The notes under the pieces: generated by a model
Told to the model about the DNA's origin: nothing
Database searches by the model: none
The model's input: the letters and a program-made list of their open reading frames with translations, nothing else
Made by a program: the position numbers and the translations under genes
Assembly (NCBI RefSeq): GCF_001423295.1
Contig: NZ_LMNG01000030.1
Span: 370,151 to 434,150, forward strand
Origin: Methylobacterium sp. Leaf112
Lineage (GTDB): Bacteria; Pseudomonadota; Alphaproteobacteria; Rhizobiales; Beijerinckiaceae
DNA: 64,000 nt
Direction of reading: 5' to 3'
Shown here: one piece after another, positions 63,265 through 64,000 of the stretch
Layout: every line of letters starts with the position of its first letter
How positions within the stretch are numbered: position 1 is the stretch's first letter

Positions 63265-63899
63265 GATGCAGGCGCCTGCTTCGAGGCATTGCTACCCAAC
63301 ACCCTCAGGGTGTCGGAAACCAGCGCGTAGAGGATGCCTACTTCGTCATCCGCATCGAGTTTTTCGGCCCGGGCATCGCGGTCCGCCCAGGGGATAAAGC
63401 TTGCAGCAATCTCAGCCTTAACAATCAGGCCACGGGCCGTATGTGCTTCGAGGGACCGGGCGCGGAGAGCTGCTGCATCGTGGGCTCGGGTAGCCGCCTG
63501 TGCTGCCATTCGGAGCTCCGGGATGTCGTGGGCAAGCTCCCTCCGCTCGATTTCAGCGCGCCAGCCATCCCATGCCGCAATAATCGCCTCGGCGCGCTTT
63601 TGGGCACTCTGGTCCACCTTCCGGTAGCCGCCGCCTGCGAGCAACTCGCCCTCAGGTTTTCCACCGATGAAGACCCCCATCCTCGGAGTGGCTCTTAGCT
63701 CTTCGATCTGGTTGGAACCATAAGAAGCGTAGCCTTTTGCAGTTTGGTGCGGGAGCGGAAAGCCGCTCGCGACATCGTAGCCATAAACCCGCAACTCACG
63801 GGGCATTTCCGGAGCATTGAGGGCTTCATTTGCATCGTCTAGTCGGTCAAGAGTCCGTTTCATTTCCGCAACGAGCCCAGGCCATGCTTGTCCAAGCAT
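63261..63899 (-). CDS. Hypothetical phage protein, 212 aa
   Basis: A helical protein with an Ala/Arg/Glu-rich C-terminal half. Its start lies only about 6 bp from the insertion-sequence end, so the natural N-terminus or promoter may have been removed by the insertion. No family recognised. Confidence 0.5.
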   Translation of the reverse strand: MLGQAWPGLVAEMKRTLDRLDDANEALNAPEMPRELRVYGYDVASGFPLPHQTAKGYASYGSNQIEELRATPRMGVFIGGKPEGELLAGGGYRKVDQSAQKRAEAIIAAWDGWRAEIERRELAHDIPELRMAAQAATRAHDAAALRARSLEAHTARGLIVKAEIAASFIPWADRDARAEKLDADDEVGILYALVSDTLRVLGSNASKQAPAS

Positions 63900-63904
63900 G
63901 ACTA

Positions 63905-64000
63905 GGCTCTGGACTCATAACCAATAACTGACGGTCGCTGCGATGGAGACGGCGGCGAGATAGTTGGTTGCGAGCCTGTCGTATCGCGTGGCAACGCGAC
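63905..64000 (-). mobile_element. IS5-like insertion sequence, end only
   Basis: The terminal sequence GGCTCTGGACTC (63905-63916) is a typical IS5-group inverted-repeat end and abuts the transposase stop. The flanking CTA-like bases could be part of the target duplication. The rest of the IS lies outside the window. Confidence 0.7.
63915..64000 (-). CDS. IS5-family transposase, C-terminal fragment
   Basis: Reading on the minus strand, the last 27 codons encode RYDRLATNYLAAVSIAATVS followed by YWL and a stop, the conserved C-terminus of IS5/IS427-group DDE transposases. The gene continues beyond the window end. Confidence 0.8.
   Translation of the reverse strand, partial: RVATRYDRLATNYLAAVSIAATVSYWL

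Larger units (their letters stand above)
59707..64000 (-). mobile_element. Element 2: phage-like element, near end only
   Basis: Starts at the att core with an integrase followed upstream by seven short minus-strand genes, each overlapping the next by 1-11 nt, as in early regions of temperate phages. The far end lies outside the window and the visible part is interrupted by an insertion sequence near 63905. Confidence 0.75.

Overview
The window is high-GC alphaproteobacterial chromosome, probably Hyphomicrobiales and plausibly Methylobacteriaceae (lineage is inference). Supporting signs are a Caulobacter-type flagellar cluster (fliF, fliG, flbE/fliH, fliN, flbD), the CtrA antagonist SciP, an ExoR-like Sel1 protein, a Rhodobacter-type phosphatidylethanolamine methyltransferase and DUF1989/YqcI-type genes.

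Layout of the core part (1-38.1 kb). A capsule-export gene fragment and a small unknown gene lead into the minus-strand flagellar block (0.8-8.7 kb). CtrA-box-like and ftr-like (FlbD-type) sites lie upstream of fliF, and a perfect ftr-like palindrome lies upstream of fliK. Housekeeping genes follow: mnmA, pmtA, ilvD overlapping an exoR-like gene, a GST, xthA, an alkaline-ceramidase-like membrane protein, hom, glpX, a TPR lipoprotein and an ABC-F ATPase. Next come a Crp-family regulator fused in operon to a polyamine-type ABC importer, an AsmA-like protein and scoAB. The last stretch holds small metabolic and stress genes: metallophosphoesterase, a YqcI/YcgG plus DUF1989 pair, SDR, alpha/beta hydrolase, DUF892, histidine phosphatase and NAD(P)H-hydrate dehydratase.

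Accessory part. At 38.14 kb a tRNA with anticodon CAT (tRNA-Ile2-like) carries an integrated element. Its 3' 18 bp are repeated exactly at 59.7 kb, so element 1 spans about 38.2-59.7 kb. It carries a tyrosine integrase; an AT-rich retron-like locus (HEPN-like gene, winged-helix gene, an msr-msd-type RNA region with a perfect 12-bp a1/a2 pair, and a YADD reverse transcriptase); a decayed phage tape-measure gene broken at a (TC)13 tract; a replication/regulation module of small genes; a serine recombinase with res-like repeats; a Rep-like gene; a winged-helix gene whose 3' end contains six different palindromes at about 21-bp spacing; a complete type I restriction-modification operon (hsdM-hsdS-hsdR) with a coupled DUF6883 gene; and a PD-(D/E)XK nuclease-like gene pair. 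A dispersed palindrome (CGTGCAAC-NN-GTTGCAC type) occurs six times, only inside this element.

A second phage-like element starts at the same att core at 59.7 kb. Its integrase ends inside the core, and a chain of short ATGA-coupled minus-strand genes follows. It is cut at 63.9 kb by an IS5-like insertion sequence that runs off the window. The two elements are therefore tandem insertions at one tRNA, and element 1 is mainly a defence island: retron-like, type I R-M and at least one unassigned two-gene unit.
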